Positions 7,605-15,584 of a stretch of 64,000 bases of DNA are shown in pieces (the stretch's first letter is position 1; each line of letters begins with the position of its first letter). The notes under the pieces were generated by a model. It searched no databases. It saw only the letters and a list, made by a program, of their open reading frames with translations, and was not told the origin of the DNA. Source of the DNA: Clostridium_AB sp036639235 (GTDB lineage: Bacteria > Bacillota > Clostridia > Clostridiales > Caloramatoraceae). A program made the position numbers and the translations under genes. The stretch lies in contig NZ_JAVWJB010000003.1 of the NCBI RefSeq assembly GCF_036639235.1, forward strand, positions 38,248-102,247, written 5' to 3'.

Positions 7605-9059
7605 ATGGGGGAATACTATATTAAAACTAACAGGATCTTTACAAGGGTAAGAAGCTATATATGGATACTAACACCCTTAGTTGCTATAGGAGGTATATTT
7701 GAAAAGAAGTTAGGGCTTTTAATACCACCTATAATGTTAACATTAATAGTTATGTCATTTTTTAGAGGGCGTTATTGGTGTGGTAATTTTTGTTCACATG
7801 GTAGTTTCTATGATAAGTACCTACTTAAGATAAGCAGAAATAAAAAAATATATGATTTTTTAAATTCTAAAATTGTTATGGTTGTTTTTTTTACATGGTT
7901 TATGTTTAATATAACAAGAAAGTTAATTGCAGCAGTTAATAGCTTTGGAACCAGTATGTTTCTAGATGATTTAGGGTATGTATTTACATCAGCATATCTA
8001 ATGGTTTTAGTTCTTGGAGGATTAATAAGCATAGTAAATTCACCTAGGGCCTGGTGCAAGGTATGTCCTATGGGAATTATGCAAAAAGGGTCATATAAAT
8101 TAGGAGATGCTTTAAATATAACAACTAAAACAGATAGGGTACTAACAATAGATTCAAAGTCTAAGTGTCACCTTTGTGGTAAATGTGCAAGGGTATGTCC
8201 GATGCAGCTTGAACCATACCTTAACTTTGATTCTGACAATAGATTTATCTCTAATGAATGTATTAAATGTAGTACATGTGTTAAGAATTGCCCAGCATCT
8301 ATTTTAAGTTTTGAAAATAATCATACACATTTAGTAAATATTAAAAAAAGGGAAAAATCATCCATTATTGATATGCGTGAAGAAAATGAGGGCACTATTA
8401 CAAAAATAAATAAGTATAGTCATAATGTAATAGGACTTGAAATTAAATTAAATAGTGATATTGAAAAAATACCAGGAGGGTATATACTTCTTAAAATTCA
8501 AGATAGTCCACTTCAATATAGAGCATATACAGTAGCAAAATATATAGATGATAATACACTTGAGGTTATTATTAAGCTAGAGGAAAAAGGATATGGTACA
8601 AATATTATATTTAAGGAATTTAGAGAAGGGTATACTACAACTATAAAGGGACCTATAGAAGGTGAAATTTCAAAAATAGATAAGGTTGAAAAAGCATTAT
8701 TTATAGCAGGTGGGATTGGATTTACTCCATTTATAGAACTTATAAATAGGGTTCTAAAAGAGGATAAAGGTGAGGTTACAATGCTTCATGCAGCAAGATA
8801 TGAGGGGGACCTTATTTATAATAATTACTTTGAAGAAGTAGGTGCAAAGGAAAATGGGTTTAAGTATATTCCAGTACTTTCAAGGGATAAAAATACATTA
8901 TATGATAAAGGTAGCGTTGTAGAAAAACTTCAGGATATTAAAGATATTAAAGATTATAAGATTTATGTTTGTAGTTCAAATAGACTTGCAAATTCAATAG
9001 AAGAAAAGCTTATAAGTCTTGGAGTAGATAAAGAAAATTTATTTATTGAATCACTATAG
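7605..9059 (+). CDS. Membrane polyferredoxin fused to ferredoxin-reductase-type FAD/NAD domain
   Basis: This is a likely membrane-bound electron-transfer protein of 484 residues. The N-terminus is NapH-like, with hydrophobic segments near 18-55, 90-112 and 128-145 and the cysteine pairs C59/C63 and C151/C154. Two [4Fe-4S] ferredoxin motifs follow (C188, C191, C194, C198 and C219, C222, C225, C229). The C-terminal half (about 265-484) is a ferredoxin-NAD(P) reductase module with the FAD motif RAYT (306-309) and the nucleotide motif AGGIGFTP (368-375). I chose the ATG at 7605, nine bases after GGAGG; a longer frame from 7542 begins inside the mnmH terminator. Electron donor and acceptor are unknown. 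Its operator suggests copper or sulfur-stress control. Confidence 0.85.
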   Translation: MGEYYIKTNRIFTRVRSYIWILTPLVAIGGIFEKKLGLLIPPIMLTLIVMSFFRGRYWCGNFCSHGSFYDKYLLKISRNKKIYDFLNSKIVMVVFFTWFMFNITRKLIAAVNSFGTSMFLDDLGYVFTSAYLMVLVLGGLISIVNSPRAWCKVCPMGIMQKGSYKLGDALNITTKTDRVLTIDSKSKCHLCGKCARVCPMQLEPYLNFDSDNRFISNECIKCSTCVKNCPASILSFENNHTHLVNIKKREKSSIIDMREENEGTITKINKYSHNVIGLEIKLNSDIEKIPGGYILLKIQDSPLQYRAYTVAKYIDDNTLEVIIKLEEKGYGTNIIFKEFREGYTTTIKGPIEGEISKIDKVEKALFIAGGIGFTPFIELINRVLKEDKGEVTMLHAARYEGDLIYNNYFEEVGAKENGFKYIPVLSRDKNTLYDKGSVVEKLQDIKDIKDYKIYVCSSNRLANSIEEKLISLGVDKENLFIESL

Positions 9060-9082
9060 ATGTTAATATAATTAAACAAATA

Positions 9083-9109
9083 AAAGGGAATCTCATAGAG
9101 ATTCCCTTT
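9083..9109. terminator. Bidirectional terminator
   Basis: Perfect 12-base arms (AAAGGGAATCTC and complement) with a 3-base loop, between the convergent genes ending at 9059 and 9114. Confidence 0.85.
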
Positions 9110-9113
9110 ATAA

Positions 9114-9611
9114 TTATCCTTGGAAGTCAACCTTCTTAAGTTTTCCGCCTTCTTCAATAGTAATCTTAGTAATCTTAGCTAATTTCTTCTCATCGTTAAT
9201 CTTAGCACATTCAACTACTTGGAATACCTTTGAAGTATCAGAATTAATCTTATATACATCCTTAAGAATCTTAAGAATTGCATATGGATGGTCTGGGTCC
9301 TTAATACTTATAAATGAAGTATTAGGAATTAGTATTGTGTCAGTTATAAGTTTAGCATAATCAATATCCTTAAGGTCTGGTATTATGTAGTACTCAGCCT
9401 CATCTTGAATATCATCAAATGTTTTAACCTGTTTAATCTTGTGTATCCCCTTGGCAGTTGCACTTACTGTAGCCATTAGAGGAAGGATTCCCCAACCCTT
9501 ATGTCCTGAAATTATTAGATTGTCCTTATTGCTAATAGCCTCTTCAATATAATTTCCATGAGCCTCTGTCATGAAACCTGAATCAACTAGTTTCTTAATC
9601 ATAGGATTCAA
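9114..9611 (-). CDS. Small degenerate CpaF/T4SS ATPase-like protein
   Basis: No catalytic function can be assigned. The 165-residue sequence reads like a shortened secretion or pilus ATPase of the CpaF/VirB11 type. NLIISGHKGWGILP stands where the Walker A loop would be but lacks the lysine-serine/threonine pair. TSFISIKDPDHPYAILKIL resembles the family segment with the TVHAN motif. VFQVVECAKINDEKKLAKITKI resembles the C-terminal strand pair. The Walker B region is largely missing. An inactive or regulatory role is more likely than ATP hydrolysis. GGGGGT precedes the ATG. No other pilus or secretion gene is near, so the partner is unknown. Confidence 0.6.
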   Translation of the reverse strand: MNPMIKKLVDSGFMTEAHGNYIEEAISNKDNLIISGHKGWGILPLMATVSATAKGIHKIKQVKTFDDIQDEAEYYIIPDLKDIDYAKLITDTILIPNTSFISIKDPDHPYAILKILKDVYKINSDTSKVFQVVECAKINDEKKLAKITKITIEEGGKLKKVDFQG

Positions 9612-9872
9612 TGCTAATACCCCCTATAGAAAAATTTTATATATAACTCTAGATATATATATAGTAAATATAATAACACTTCCAAATAGATATTTCAAAA
9701 ATTTAGATAAAAGATAAAAATATAACAATTGAATAGGTTTGGTCTATAGAATATATTAATAATATAAAAATAGGGAAAGCTAAATAGGGGTTTAGATTAT
9801 AATGTATTTGTATTACAATAGTACTGTAAAAACACAAAAGTACACAAGATAAAGACAAATTAGGAGGATATA

Positions 9873-11051
9873 ATGAAAAAGTTTAAATTAGGCCTTATGA
9901 CAAAGCTGATTCTTGGAATACTTATTGGTATTTTAATTGGGAGCTTCGCACCTAAGGTAGTTGTAGAAGTATTAGTAACATTCTCGTCACTGTTTGCAAG
10001 TTTTCTTAAGTTTACAATACCTTTTATAATAATAGGATTTATAGTTGTTGGTATTGCAGATCTTGCTAGGGGAGCTGGAAAGCTATTGTTTATAACAACA
10101 GGAATAGCATATTTTTCAACTATAATAGCTGGAATAATAGCATATTTAGTAGCTAAGAATCTTTTTCCATTATTTATTAGTGGAGAAGTTAAGAATATAA
10201 GCGATCCATCCTCTACGATGCTAGAACCTTTATTTTCTGTTCCTATAGCACCCTTAATGGATGTAACCACAGCAATAGTATTTGCATTTATGATAGGGCT
10301 TGGACTTTCAGCTTTAAGAAATAGAGATAGAGGAGTAGAACTCTATAATCTAGCATGTGATTTTCAAGATATTATAAAAATGGTTTTATCAAATATTATT
10401 ATACCCATATTACCTTTTTACATTGCTGGAACATTTGCTAATATTACATTTACAGGTGAGGTATTTAATATAATTAATATTTTCTGGAAGGTGTTTTTAG
10501 TTATAATTCCTCTTCATATTATCTATATATCATTTATGTTTATAGTTGCAGGTGTTGTATCAAAGAAGAATCCATTTACTATGATTAAGAACCAAAGCCT
10601 TGGATATATAACTGCACTTGGAACACAGTCTTCTGCTGCAACAATTCCAATTAATATTCAATGTGCAGAGAAAAATGGGGTATCTAAAAAGATAAGAGAA
10701 TTTGTAGTACCACTGTGTGCAACAATTCACTTATCTGGTAGTGTTATATCACTTATGTCATTTTCAACAGCTGTGTTAATGATGAATTCTATGGACTATT
10801 CATTTAATATAATGCTTCCATTTTTAATGGTTCTTGGAATTGCTATGGTAGCAGCACCAGGTGCACCTGGAGGGGCTATTATGAGTGCACTTCCTTTCCT
10901 ACCTATGATAGGGATTCCATCAGATGGAGGAATTGCAAGTATTATGATTGCACTATATATTACTCAGGATAGTTTCGGAACAGCTGCAAATGTATCAGGA
11001 GATAATGCAATTGCAGTAGTAATAGACAAGATAAGTACCAAAATAAAATAA
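9873..11051 (+). CDS. Dicarboxylate/amino acid:cation symporter (DAACS family)
   Basis: This integral membrane protein of 392 residues belongs to the Na+/H+-coupled glutamate, aspartate, serine/threonine and dicarboxylate symporters. The N-terminal KLGLMTKLILGILIGILIG is typical, and eight or so hydrophobic segments follow. The serine-rich hairpin LGTQSSAATIP (about residue 250) and the late segments with GAPGGAIMSAL and TQDSFGTAANVSGD match the substrate- and sodium-binding parts of the family. Substrate cannot be read from sequence; SstT-like serine/threonine or aspartate uptake are candidates. AGGAGG precedes the ATG. The 260 bases upstream contain a possible -10 box (TATAAT at 9798-9803) with no convincing -35. 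Confidence 0.9.
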   Translation: MKKFKLGLMTKLILGILIGILIGSFAPKVVVEVLVTFSSLFASFLKFTIPFIIIGFIVVGIADLARGAGKLLFITTGIAYFSTIIAGIIAYLVAKNLFPLFISGEVKNISDPSSTMLEPLFSVPIAPLMDVTTAIVFAFMIGLGLSALRNRDRGVELYNLACDFQDIIKMVLSNIIIPILPFYIAGTFANITFTGEVFNIINIFWKVFLVIIPLHIIYISFMFIVAGVVSKKNPFTMIKNQSLGYITALGTQSSAATIPINIQCAEKNGVSKKIREFVVPLCATIHLSGSVISLMSFSTAVLMMNSMDYSFNIMLPFLMVLGIAMVAAPGAPGGAIMSALPFLPMIGIPSDGGIASIMIALYITQDSFGTAANVSGDNAIAVVIDKISTKIK

Positions 11052-11063
11052 CAAAAAAGCAAA

Positions 11064-11096
11064 CAAGCGATTAAGGGAGTTAAACTTAATCGCTTG
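11064..11096 (+). terminator. Hairpin after symporter gene
   Basis: Perfect 12-base arms (CAAGCGATTAAG and complement) with a 9-base loop. Only a weak T tract follows, so it could be a terminator or a 3'-end stabilising hairpin. The 150 bases from 11097 to 11248 hold nothing else I recognise. Confidence 0.6.
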
Positions 11097-11248
11097 CTTC
11101 TATTATAATATGTTTTGGGGTAAAAAGTTTAAATGAATATGCAATCAGTATGGTTTTTAAATTCCTTATACATGATTTGGCTTCTTCATTATAGTAAAAC
11201 TCCAAAGTGTGTTTTGTGTGAAGTTAATATGTTCTTTATATGAAAGAG

Positions 11249-12664
11249 CTATTTTTTAGAGGATTTAAGCCTTGTTCTAAATACTAAGTGGGTAAGTTCC
11301 TTAATATTAAGTGGAATTAGTGGATATAAATAATGTTCCCCTGTAAGAGTCTTAGTAAATCCAATAAAGCATAGGGTTAAAATAAGCCCTATAATAAAAC
11401 CTGGTATATTAAATATAGAAACAAGTACTAAAAGCATAATACGCATAAATTTAACTGCATAGCCCATTTCTATACTTGGCTGAGAAAAGCTTCCTAGTGC
11501 AACTACAGCCATATATAAAATAGACTGAGGAATAAAATATCCAGTTTTAACTGCAAACTCACCAAGAACTAATCCACCTATAACAGATAGTGACATACCA
11601 AGTGAACTTGGAGTGTTAAGTGAGGCAAGTTTTAATCCATCAATAGAAAGTTCGAGAAGTAGGAACTGCCATATTAATGGAATGGCAAACTCATCTATTG
11701 GAATTAAAAACTGGAGGCTTTGGGGGAGTAAATTAGGGTTCTGGGTTAAAAGTAAAAAAACAGGGGTTATGAGGAAAGTAGCTAAAAATATAAGGTTACG
11801 GGTAAATCTTAAAACATTACCTGTAACTACAGGAAGATAATAATCATCAACATCCTGTAAAAAATCAAAAAAGCTAGTCGGAAGAATTATTGCTGAGGGT
11901 GAATTATCAACAATCATAATAATTTTTCCATCTAATATATGTGCCGCTGCAACATCAGGGCGTTCAGTATACCTCACCTTAGGGAATGGGTTTATAAGAG
12001 AGCCACCTGTTATAGCTTCAACAATACTTTGATCGCTCATAGTAAGAGATTTAACCTTAAGGTTTTTAAGTTTTTCTTTAATAACTGCTAGAGCCTTCTT
12101 ATCTTCACTTCCACTAAGATATCCAATAGCAACGTCTGTACGAGAAAGCTCCCCAACAGAAAACATTTCAAAAATAAGTTTAGGGTCCCTTATTCTACGT
12201 CTAATAAGAGCAGTATTAAATACAATTGTTTCAACAAAGCCATCCTTAGCACCACGAAGAACCTTCTCCTTCTCAGGTTCCTGGGTAGAGCGGGCAGGAT
12301 ATGTACGGGAGTCAAGCATAATGCAGCTAGAGTATCCTTCTATAAACATTGCAACTTGACCAGATAACACAAAGGTAATAATAGTATCAAAGTTGGTCTC
12401 TTCACCTACCTCAACATAGGGTACACAGTTCTCTATAAAATCCATTGAGGTTTTAAGGGAATTCATCTTCTCAGTAGTAATATCAAAAAAGTCTGTAAAA
12501 ATTCGCTGTAGTAAATCGTCCTTAGTAAATCCATCTATATAGTACAGGTAGGCTTTCTTGCCACCTATAATAAGAATTCGCTCTATAATATCAAAACTTT
12601 CTTTAAGTTTTAGAATTGACTGAATCTCATTTATATTAGATTGGAAATCTTTTGTTTCCTTCAA
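11249..12664 (-). CDS. GerA-family spore germination protein, SpoVAF-like
   Basis: GerA-family A subunits are inner-spore-membrane proteins of germinant receptors; SpoVAF is a paralogue linked to the SpoVA dipicolinic-acid channel. The 471 residues have a soluble N-terminal half (about 1-280) with RRRIRDPKL and YTERPDVAAAHILDGKIIMIVD, then five or so membrane segments (about 285-450). These motifs and the absence of adjacent gerB/gerC-type genes favour SpoVAF over a full receptor subunit, but I do not assign the symbol because no spoVA gene lies nearby. The TTG start has AGGAGGT eight bases upstream. A sigma-G-like promoter precedes it, consistent with forespore expression. Confidence 0.88.
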   Translation of the reverse strand: MKETKDFQSNINEIQSILKLKESFDIIERILIIGGKKAYLYYIDGFTKDDLLQRIFTDFFDITTEKMNSLKTSMDFIENCVPYVEVGEETNFDTIITFVLSGQVAMFIEGYSSCIMLDSRTYPARSTQEPEKEKVLRGAKDGFVETIVFNTALIRRRIRDPKLIFEMFSVGELSRTDVAIGYLSGSEDKKALAVIKEKLKNLKVKSLTMSDQSIVEAITGGSLINPFPKVRYTERPDVAAAHILDGKIIMIVDNSPSAIILPTSFFDFLQDVDDYYLPVVTGNVLRFTRNLIFLATFLITPVFLLLTQNPNLLPQSLQFLIPIDEFAIPLIWQFLLLELSIDGLKLASLNTPSSLGMSLSVIGGLVLGEFAVKTGYFIPQSILYMAVVALGSFSQPSIEMGYAVKFMRIMLLVLVSIFNIPGFIIGLILTLCFIGFTKTLTGEHYLYPLIPLNIKELTHLVFRTRLKSSKK

Positions 12665-12707
12665 AGTTATACCTCCTTGAAAATAGAATATATATAGTTA
12701 ATAAGTA

Positions 12708-12737
12708 TATTTTGAGCATATTTTTAAAAAGTATTCT
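12708..12737 (-). promoter_or_regulatory. Sigma-G-like forespore promoter
   Basis: Reading leftward, AGAATA (12737-12732) and CAAAATA (12714-12708) are separated by 17 bases. They match the sigma-G consensus -35 (GMATR) fully and -10 (CATNHTA) at all but one position. Confidence 0.5.
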
Positions 12738-12773
12738 ACTTTTGAGAATATATTAGATTAGGAGGGGATTTTT

Positions 12774-13160
12774 ATGTCAAAGAAAATAATGTCTAAAAAT
12801 TATATAAGCTTTAAGGAAGACGATTCAGTTAGATATGTACTAGATAGCTTAACTGCAAATGGGGTAAATGGTGCGCCTATTTTAAACAATGAAAAAAGGT
12901 TAGTTGGAATAATAGTTAAGGCAGATGTTTTTAGATTTTTAATTGAGGATGGACATTTTGATACCTGCCCAATAGAGTGGGTAATGACTAAGAAGGTAAT
13001 AACTGCAGGGGAATATGAGGATGACCTTGAAATCGTTAAAAGAGTTCGTGAAAGTAATATTGCAGCTATACCAATAATTGATGAAGATGATCATGTTATT
13101 GGAATGGCTACACTTGAAAGTATTATTGATGCATTTTTAGAAAATAATTATGTAATATAG
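12774..13160 (+). CDS. CBS-domain pair protein
   Basis: A 128-residue protein made of two CBS domains (about 5-60 and 70-125) and nothing else. CBS pairs bind adenine nucleotides or SAM and usually regulate a partner enzyme or transporter; the ligand and partner here are unknown. The segments VNGAPILNNEKRLVGIIVKADVF and IAAIPIIDEDDHVIGMATLESI are the two typical CBS strand-turn-helix units. A strong AGGAGGGG ribosome site precedes the ATG. It diverges from the germination gene and lies 86 bases before icd, which has its own promoter, so a link with either is not shown. Confidence 0.9.
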   Translation: MSKKIMSKNYISFKEDDSVRYVLDSLTANGVNGAPILNNEKRLVGIIVKADVFRFLIEDGHFDTCPIEWVMTKKVITAGEYEDDLEIVKRVRESNIAAIPIIDEDDHVIGMATLESIIDAFLENNYVI

Positions 13161-13182
13161 TGAAATTTTTCAAAAAGATATA

Positions 13183-13211
13183 TTTCATATTTCTTCTCTT
13201 AAAGGTATAAT
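13183..13211 (+). promoter_or_regulatory. Promoter of icd
   Basis: TTTCAT (13183-13188), 17 bases, TATAAT (13206-13211). The ribosome site AAGGGGGG follows before the ATG at 13247. Confidence 0.55.
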
Positions 13212-13246
13212 ATAGTTGGTTAAAAAGTATTTAAGGGGGGAAAACA

Positions 13247-14455
13247 ATGGTGAAAATACAAATGACTACTCCATTAGTCGAAATTGATGGAGATGAAATG
13301 ACTAGAATAATATGGAAACAAATTAAGGAGCATCTTATTTGCCCATTTGTTGATTTAAAGTCAGAGTATTACGATTTAGGTCTTGAGTATAGAGACGAAA
13401 CAGATGACACGGTTACTTTTGAGGCAGCAGAAGCAATCAAGAAGTATGGGGTTGGAGTTAAGTGTGCAACTATTACACCTAATGCTGAGAGAATTAAGGA
13501 ATACAACCTTAAGGAAATGTGGAAAAGCCCTAATGGGACAATTAGAGCAATTTTAGATGGAACAGTATTTAGAAAGCCAATTATCGTAGATAATATTAAG
13601 CCTTTTGTACGTACTTGGGAAAAACCAATAACAATTGCAAGGCACGCTTATGGTGATATATACAAAGGTGTTGAAGCTAAGGTAAGTGAAGGTGACGTAG
13701 CTGAGCTTGTAGTTAAGTCAAAGAATGGTGAAGTGGTATCAAGTGAAGTGATCCATGACTTTAATGGTAGCGGAATAGTTATGGGAATGCATAATACACA
13801 AAAATCAATTGAAAGCTTTGCAAGAGCATGTTTTAATTATGCACTTTCAGAGAAGGAAGATCTTTGGTTCTCAACTAAGGATACTATTTCAAAAAAATAT
13901 GATCATACATTTAAGGATATATTTGAAGAAATATATGATAATGAATATAAGCTTAAGTTTGAAGAAGCTGGAATTGAATATTTCTACACACTTATTGATG
14001 ACGCTGTAGCTAGAGTTGTTAAGTCAAGTGGTGGATTTATATGGGCTTGTAAGAACTATGATGGAGATGTTATGTCAGACTTCGTTGCAACTGCATTTGG
14101 TTCACTTGCAATGATGACATCAGTTCTAGTATCACCAGATGGATACTTTGAATATGAAGCAGCCCATGGAACGGTACAAAGACATTATTACAAGCACCTT
14201 AAAGGTGAGGCAACTTCAACTAACTCAATGGCAACAATATTTGCATGGAGTGGAGCTCTTAAGAAAAGAGGAGAACTTGATGGAAATAACGATTTAGTTA
14301 AGTTTGGAGAAGCAATTGAAAAGGCTTCAATTATGGCAATTGAAGAGGGTGTTATGACTAAGGATCTTGCTGCTATGGCACAGGGAGAAATTAAAATTGT
14401 TAACACTGAAGAATTCTTACTAGAAATTAAGGCTAGACTAGAAAAGCTTATATAA
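13247..14455 (+). CDS. icd: NADP-dependent isocitrate dehydrogenase
   Basis: This enzyme oxidatively decarboxylates isocitrate to 2-oxoglutarate, producing NADPH, and supplies carbon for glutamate. The 402 residues belong to the homodimeric subfamily found in eukaryotes and some bacteria, not the E. coli Icd type: VEIDGDEMTRIIWKQIK at the start, WKSPNGTIRAILDGTVFRKPI (substrate loop) and the AAHGTVQRHYY segment near residue 310 (NADP binding) are characteristic. Codon use favours AAG, GAC and AAC, suggesting high expression. A sigma-A-like promoter and strong ribosome site precede it. No citrate synthase or aconitase gene is adjacent. Confidence 0.95.
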   Translation: MVKIQMTTPLVEIDGDEMTRIIWKQIKEHLICPFVDLKSEYYDLGLEYRDETDDTVTFEAAEAIKKYGVGVKCATITPNAERIKEYNLKEMWKSPNGTIRAILDGTVFRKPIIVDNIKPFVRTWEKPITIARHAYGDIYKGVEAKVSEGDVAELVVKSKNGEVVSSEVIHDFNGSGIVMGMHNTQKSIESFARACFNYALSEKEDLWFSTKDTISKKYDHTFKDIFEEIYDNEYKLKFEEAGIEYFYTLIDDAVARVVKSSGGFIWACKNYDGDVMSDFVATAFGSLAMMTSVLVSPDGYFEYEAAHGTVQRHYYKHLKGEATSTNSMATIFAWSGALKKRGELDGNNDLVKFGEAIEKASIMAIEEGVMTKDLAAMAQGEIKIVNTEEFLLEIKARLEKLI

Positions 14456-14461
14456 TATAAG

Positions 14462-14518
14462 AAAAGAGGGTGTCATTAAATAGTTGTAATTAAACTATTT
14501 ATATGACCCCTCTTTTTA
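14462..14518 (+). terminator. Long-stem terminator after icd
   Basis: The outer arms AAAAGAGGG... and ...CCCTCTTTT close an extended, imperfectly paired hairpin (TGTCAT with ATGAC, AAATAGT with ACTATTT) followed by Ts. It overlaps the stop codon of the convergent gene at 14516. Confidence 0.8.
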
Positions 14519-15103
14519 GTTGTTTGTTGACTTAAATAGTTGTGGCTTAAAATTATATATTATTGAAATAACAATACCACCAACAGTACCGTTTATTATA
14601 TCTATCATAGTATCTGTAAGACTGCCACCCTGGGATTGAAGGTTAAATAGGAAATCAGTTGTAAATTCATAAATTTCCCAAACGCCAGCAGTTGCAATGC
14701 TAAAGATAATTAGGTAAAAGCATATAAATGTTTTGTTGTAGAGTATAGAATTATTCCTATCTATCTTCTCGACTATTAGGAATCCAAATAGGGTAATAAT
14801 AAATCCTGAGGATAGATGAAGAATATCATCCCAATTAGTAACTATACTATACATATGATTAGTATGACCTAGGTACATAGATAAAAAAATAAATAATACC
14901 ACGAAAAATCTTAAAAGCTTATTAGGGTTAATCTTTGCTACTTTGTATATTTTGTTAAGTAGGAAAGTTATACCAAGAGTTAAAAAGCAATATAGCCCTT
15001 CAAAATAATTTCCTTGAAATAATATATATGTTCCCTGAAAGGTAAGGGCTACCCTAAAAAGATTAAGAAATATACTAAAAAAGCTGTTAAAATATCTGTT
15101 CAT
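14516..15103 (-). CDS. Membrane protein of the YjdF/DUF2238 type
   Basis: A 195-residue integral membrane protein with about five hydrophobic segments. The motifs WDDILHLSSGFII, WEIYEFTTDFLF and TDTMIDIINGTVGG, with conserved charged residues at membrane boundaries, fit the DUF2238/YjdF family, for which I know no established function. A GGGGG-containing ribosome site precedes the ATG at 15103. It is convergent with icd and transcribed alone. Confidence 0.7.
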   Translation of the reverse strand: MNRYFNSFFSIFLNLFRVALTFQGTYILFQGNYFEGLYCFLTLGITFLLNKIYKVAKINPNKLLRFFVVLFIFLSMYLGHTNHMYSIVTNWDDILHLSSGFIITLFGFLIVEKIDRNNSILYNKTFICFYLIIFSIATAGVWEIYEFTTDFLFNLQSQGGSLTDTMIDIINGTVGGIVISIIYNFKPQLFKSTNN

Positions 15104-15166
15104 ATAAAGCCCCCTTTTTAGGAATTATAACATGTATAAAAAATGGATAGGTTTCTATAAGGTTAT

Positions 15167-15202
15167 AATTAAAGGTAGTATTTTAGAAATACTACCTTTA
15201 AT
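15167..15202. terminator. Hairpin after the DUF1292 gene
   Basis: Near-perfect arms of about 15 bases (AATTAAAGGTAGTAT and complement), immediately 3' of the gene ending at 15207. The T tract on the minus strand is weak. Confidence 0.6.
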
Positions 15203-15206
15203 TAAG

Positions 15207-15440
15207 TTAAGAAAGAATCTTAGATGCTGCCTTAATAGGTGCAAGCTGACCTTCATCATCTATAAGTTCAAGTGCTTCATTACCGTTAATAATGCTAAAC
15301 TTATATACATCTATCTCGGAAATATTATCTTCAGGACTCATAAGTACATAGTCGCTACTGTTAACAGATAAAAATTCCTTAACAGTAAATTTAACTAATT
15401 CCCCTTCTTCGTTTCTAAATGAATAAACCTTTCCCTTCAT
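15207..15440 (-). CDS. DUF1292-family small protein
   Basis: A 77-residue acidic cytoplasmic protein matching the DUF1292 pattern: an N-terminal strand with EEGELVKFTV, a central SSDYVLMSPED (the usual 'YVVL.P' segment) and an acidic end containing LELIDDEGQL. Firmicutes often encode several, some next to the alanyl-tRNA synthetase/YrrK cluster; the function is unknown. GGAGG precedes the ATG. It diverges from the ABC-F gene at 15585. Confidence 0.7.
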   Translation of the reverse strand: MKGKVYSFRNEEGELVKFTVKEFLSVNSSDYVLMSPEDNISEIDVYKFSIINGNEALELIDDEGQLAPIKAASKILS

Positions 15441-15584
15441 AACGTAGCCTCCTTTAGTGCATTTTGATATTATTGTGTGTATTTTAACTGGTTTTATCCT
15501 TGAAATTATGTAAATACTATAATTTTTTTATAGGTTCAATATGTGATATAATTTTTTATAAGCGCAAAAAAAGGTGGTTATACT

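Noticed and set aside
9860..10270. 136-codon frame antisense to the symporter
   Set aside because: Composition mirrors the codon pattern of the real gene; no ribosome site; the sense gene is a clear DAACS member.
15132..15371. Open frame of 79 codons on the plus strand
   Set aside because: It overlaps the DUF1292 gene antisense, includes a terminator hairpin, and has no family-like sequence or good ribosome site.
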